The notes under the pieces are model-generated. The model saw nothing but the letters and a program-made list of their open reading frames with translations. It was not told the DNA's origin and made no database searches. The position numbers and the translations under genes are program-made. Of a stretch of DNA of 7,249 bases, positions 5,772-7,249 are shown in pieces; position 1 is the first letter of the stretch, and every line of letters begins with the position of its first letter. The stretch is from Aquirhabdus sp. (lineage in GTDB: Bacteria > Pseudomonadota > Gammaproteobacteria > Pseudomonadales > Moraxellaceae): NCBI GenBank assembly GCA_030151145.1, contig JASLEL010000171.1, positions 1-7,249 of the forward strand, read 5' to 3'.

Positions 5772-5793
5772 CGCGCTGCACACGCGCTGCACA
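5772..5793. repeat. Exact 11-bp tandem duplication (CGCGCTGCACA x2)
   Basis: CGCGCTGCACA at 5772-5782 is followed at once by an identical copy at 5783-5793. CAGCGCG at 5811-5817 is complementary to the start of either copy, so alternative hairpins are possible. It lies in non-coding sequence just after the repressor; no function is recognised. Confidence 0.6.
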
Positions 5794-6063
5794 TCAATCA
5801 TCCATACCGCCAGCGCGTCTGGTCATGATCCATCTCAACCCGCGTCAACCGCATCACTATTCTTCAGACCACGCTGATAGACCAGCGTCTCTTCGACCCA
5901 GATCAAACACCCAGCAAATCTGTTGCCAGCGCAGCCCAGAATGCCTGTATCGGCCGCCTGCATCGGCCATCCACAAACCCTCCGTTGATGACACACAACG
6001 GGACTGACAATTCACAGAATTTGCCTGCCTGAACGCGAAGCCTTGATCCAGCATCGTGCAAAA

Positions 6064-6076
6064 ACTGTGACACAGT
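6064..6076. repeat. Short inverted repeat ACTGTG-A-CACAGT
   Basis: Perfect 6-bp arms around a single A, at the left border of the AT-rich island. It could be half of a regulator site; it does not match the CRP consensus spacing. Confidence 0.4.
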
Positions 6077-6104
6077 CGGCCAAACCCATCGATTAAGCAT
6101 TGAA

Positions 6105-6125
6105 TGATATGAATATTTCATATCA
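6105..6125. promoter_or_regulatory. Perfect 9-bp inverted repeat, candidate operator
   Basis: TGATATGAA (6105-6113) and TTCATATCA (6117-6125) flank a TAT centre, a 21-bp near-perfect palindrome. Size and symmetry suit a dimeric DNA-binding protein, about 300 bp upstream of the VirK/YbjX start. A smaller repeat with arms ATGGC/GCCAT and a 10-bp spacer follows at 6136-6155. The cognate regulator is unknown. Confidence 0.5.
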
Positions 6126-6165
6126 ATCCAGCGACATGGCGCATATGACAGCCATATTAATTTTT

Positions 6166-6245
6166 TGGAAAATATGTTTAAAATATGGAAAATATGATAA
6201 CAAAATGGAAGAATAGTTATTCTTATGGGTAATACATCACTTTAT
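6166..6245 (+). repeat. AT-rich phased repeat, 20-bp period
   Basis: TGGAAAATATG occurs exactly at 6166-6176 and 6186-6196. A diverged copy, TGGAAGAATAG, starts at 6206 and a weaker one, TGGGTAATAC, at 6226, so all four begin exactly 20 bp apart. Twenty bases is close to two helical turns, which would place the motifs on nearly one face of the DNA. Copies 1 and 2 are secure; 3 and 4 are increasingly degenerate. Confidence 0.55.
6209..6224. repeat. Inverted repeat AAGAATA-GT-TATTCTT inside the phased repeat
   Basis: Perfect 7-bp arms around GT. It overlaps the third 20-bp unit, so that unit may have diverged into a palindromic site. Confidence 0.5.
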
Positions 6246-6422
6246 TTGTTCATCGAAGGGTGATTGGGGCAGCATGCCAGGCTCGGGACTACACATCGAG
6301 CATGGTGCGTGCTGGTAAAAATTTGATCTTGATTGAGGAAGAATGCACCTCTGAACGCATCGCCAGCACACATATCGCCAGCATTCGCCCGTTCAGCGCA
6401 AATCATTCTTGAATTGCTTGTT

Positions 6423-7249
6423 ATGAATGTCATCAGTTTATCAGGGTTCTTGTGGCAAACCGTGCGCCAGTCTCGCCCAAACAACACACTCTATGATGTG
6501 GGCCGTAGCGTTGAATATGTGCTGCGTCTGATCCCTTTTTACTTCTGGGTCAAGCGTTTGATGATGGTTTTCAACCATCCGCATTTACAGTTTGTGGTAC
6601 CGCAGCAGCCATCGCTCTTGGGCAAGATTCGCACGCCGTATCTGAATCAGGCGTGGTCTCCTGCACGTCGTTTTGAAGTGGTCAGCACCCATCACGCCTG
6701 GGTGCTCACACGATTTAATAAAGAACAGATCGCCCAACTGTACAGCACATCCGGTCTTGAAATCGGACGACTGCGGGGACAGAGCGAACGGCATTACCGT
6801 TTTACCCTGCTGGTCGACAAGCTCTATGAACGCGAGGGCGAGCTGTCTTTAGTGATCCTCTCGGATGACCAGCAGCGGCTTGCAACCCTGACCTTCGCGA
6901 TCACCCAGCATCAACATACCCTGACCATGATGATTGGGGGTCTGCAAGGCGGCCGCGATATGGCACCCGAGCTGAAACAGCTTGCCAAAGACTGCCATGG
7001 CCTGCGCACCATGGCGCTGATGGTGCACATTGCCCAGTTCTTTGCGTCGGCAACCGGAGTTTCGACCATTCAGGCGATTTGTGAACATCAGCATATCTAT
7101 CGGCATAAAAAATACCGCAAGCAGCAGGCGCATCAAATCCATCGCTCCTACAACCAGCTCTGGACTGAGCTGGGCGGCGATCCCGCAGCACATGGCTGGT
7201 ATCAGTTGCCTATGCGACCCGTCCATCGTGGTCTGAATGAGATCCCCAG
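6423..7249 (+). CDS. VirK/YbjX-family (DUF535) protein, C-terminus beyond window
   Basis: I translated this frame by hand; it is open from ATG 6423 to the right edge (275 codons). Family features, in order: a basic/aromatic N-terminal part with P-Y-L and R-R-F-E-V-V, I171-G-G-L-Q-G176 (the hallmark I-G-x-L-Q-G turn), G193-L-R195, H224-I-Y-R-H, L246-W-T-E-L-G-G252 and a closing L-P with N-E-I-P. Homologues run to about 300-330 residues, so only a few tens are missing. Shigella VirK and Salmonella VirK/YbjX are linked to virulence, surface-protein production and resistance to antimicrobial peptides; the biochemical activity is unknown. An in-frame stop at 6330-6332 limits the start; only TTG codons (6333, 6414) lie between it and ATG 6423. 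No good ribosome site precedes ATG 6423, so the exact start is uncertain. No signal peptide is evident. Confidence 0.88.
   Translation, partial: MNVISLSGFLWQTVRQSRPNNTLYDVGRSVEYVLRLIPFYFWVKRLMMVFNHPHLQFVVPQQPSLLGKIRTPYLNQAWSPARRFEVVSTHHAWVLTRFNKEQIAQLYSTSGLEIGRLRGQSERHYRFTLLVDKLYEREGELSLVILSDDQQRLATLTFAITQHQHTLTMMIGGLQGGRDMAPELKQLAKDCHGLRTMALMVHIAQFFASATGVSTIQAICEHQHIYRHKKYRKQQAHQIHRSYNQLWTELGGDPAAHGWYQLPMRPVHRGLNEIP

Larger units (their letters stand above)
5688..6422. other. Long non-coding stretch between the repressor and the VirK/YbjX gene
   Basis: No credible gene on either strand; the open frames are short, without ribosome sites, and resemble nothing known. The left part holds the stop-codon minisatellite, the 11-bp duplication and a hairpin (ACGCTG 5871-5876, CAGCGT 5883-5888) without a T-run that might help end the operon. 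The middle (about 5890-6060) shows nothing I can name. The right part (6064-6245) becomes AT-rich and is dense in palindromes and phased repeats. From 6246 to 6422 I see two adjacent TTGAT half-sites (6323-6327 and 6329-6333) but no clear promoter for the next gene. Confidence 0.65.

Noticed and set aside
6166..6245. CRISPR array
   Set aside because: The repeats are 11 bp cores at 20-bp steps with degenerate copies, with no spacer-length unique segments and no cas gene nearby.
6323..6333. Two adjacent TTGAT motifs before the VirK/YbjX gene as an FNR site
   Set aside because: They are direct repeats rather than inverted half-sites, so they do not form the dimer target.
6849..7226. A 125-codon open frame on the minus strand
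   Set aside because: It is antisense to the VirK/YbjX gene, whose plus-strand frame carries the conserved motifs.

Overview
The window looks like a chromosomal segment of a gammaproteobacterium, most likely in or near the Pseudomonadales/Moraxellaceae. This rests on an FNR/ANR-type regulator with a complete iron-sulphur cysteine set, a MASE1 membrane sensor, a PilZ-like cytoplasmic protein, a VirK/YbjX-family protein and balanced base composition. The assignment is inferred from remembered family resemblance; no search was run. I saw no transposase, integrase, CRISPR array, tRNA or rRNA.

Layout: (1) 1-777, minus strand, the N-terminal 259 residues of a MASE1 sensor that runs off the left edge just as a probable CHASE domain begins. 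(2) 778-1072, a divergent control region with a candidate extended -10 promoter and two successive leader hairpins. (3) 1073-1822, plus strand, an FNR homologue. (4) 1881-3692, minus strand and convergent with fnr, a 603-residue protein with a degenerate C-terminal PilZ-like domain. (5) 3693-4353, a 661-bp control region. It holds a perfect-consensus FNR box (3958-3971) and, about 200 bp further on, three abutting inverted repeats. The last of these (4217-4242) is a C-tract palindrome of the type bound by CsoR/RcnR-family metal sensors. (6) 4354-5364 and 5418-5687, plus strand, a probable two-gene unit: an exported outer-membrane beta-barrel-like protein and a CsoR/RcnR/NreA-type metal-sensing repressor with an intact C-H-C metal triad. 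(7) 5688-6422, a 735-bp non-coding stretch. It starts with a 15-bp tandem repeat that re-iterates the repressor's stop codon. It ends in an AT-rich island with palindromes and a 20-bp phased repeat. (8) 6423 to the right edge, plus strand, a VirK/YbjX (DUF535) protein lacking only its last few tens of residues.

How it may fit together (inference): the metal repressor probably controls its own operon through the C-tract palindrome, so the barrel protein is a candidate metal-responsive outer-membrane component. The FNR box shows that oxygen-responsive control reaches this locus. Its position fits a class II promoter reading leftward toward the PilZ-like gene better than one reading rightward. 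If the left-edge sensor ends in a GGDEF or EAL domain, the window would hold three parts of an oxygen / cyclic-di-GMP signalling set, but that end is not visible. The best leads are the C-tract operator with its barrel-plus-repressor operon, the consensus FNR box, the stop-codon minisatellite and the phased-repeat island.
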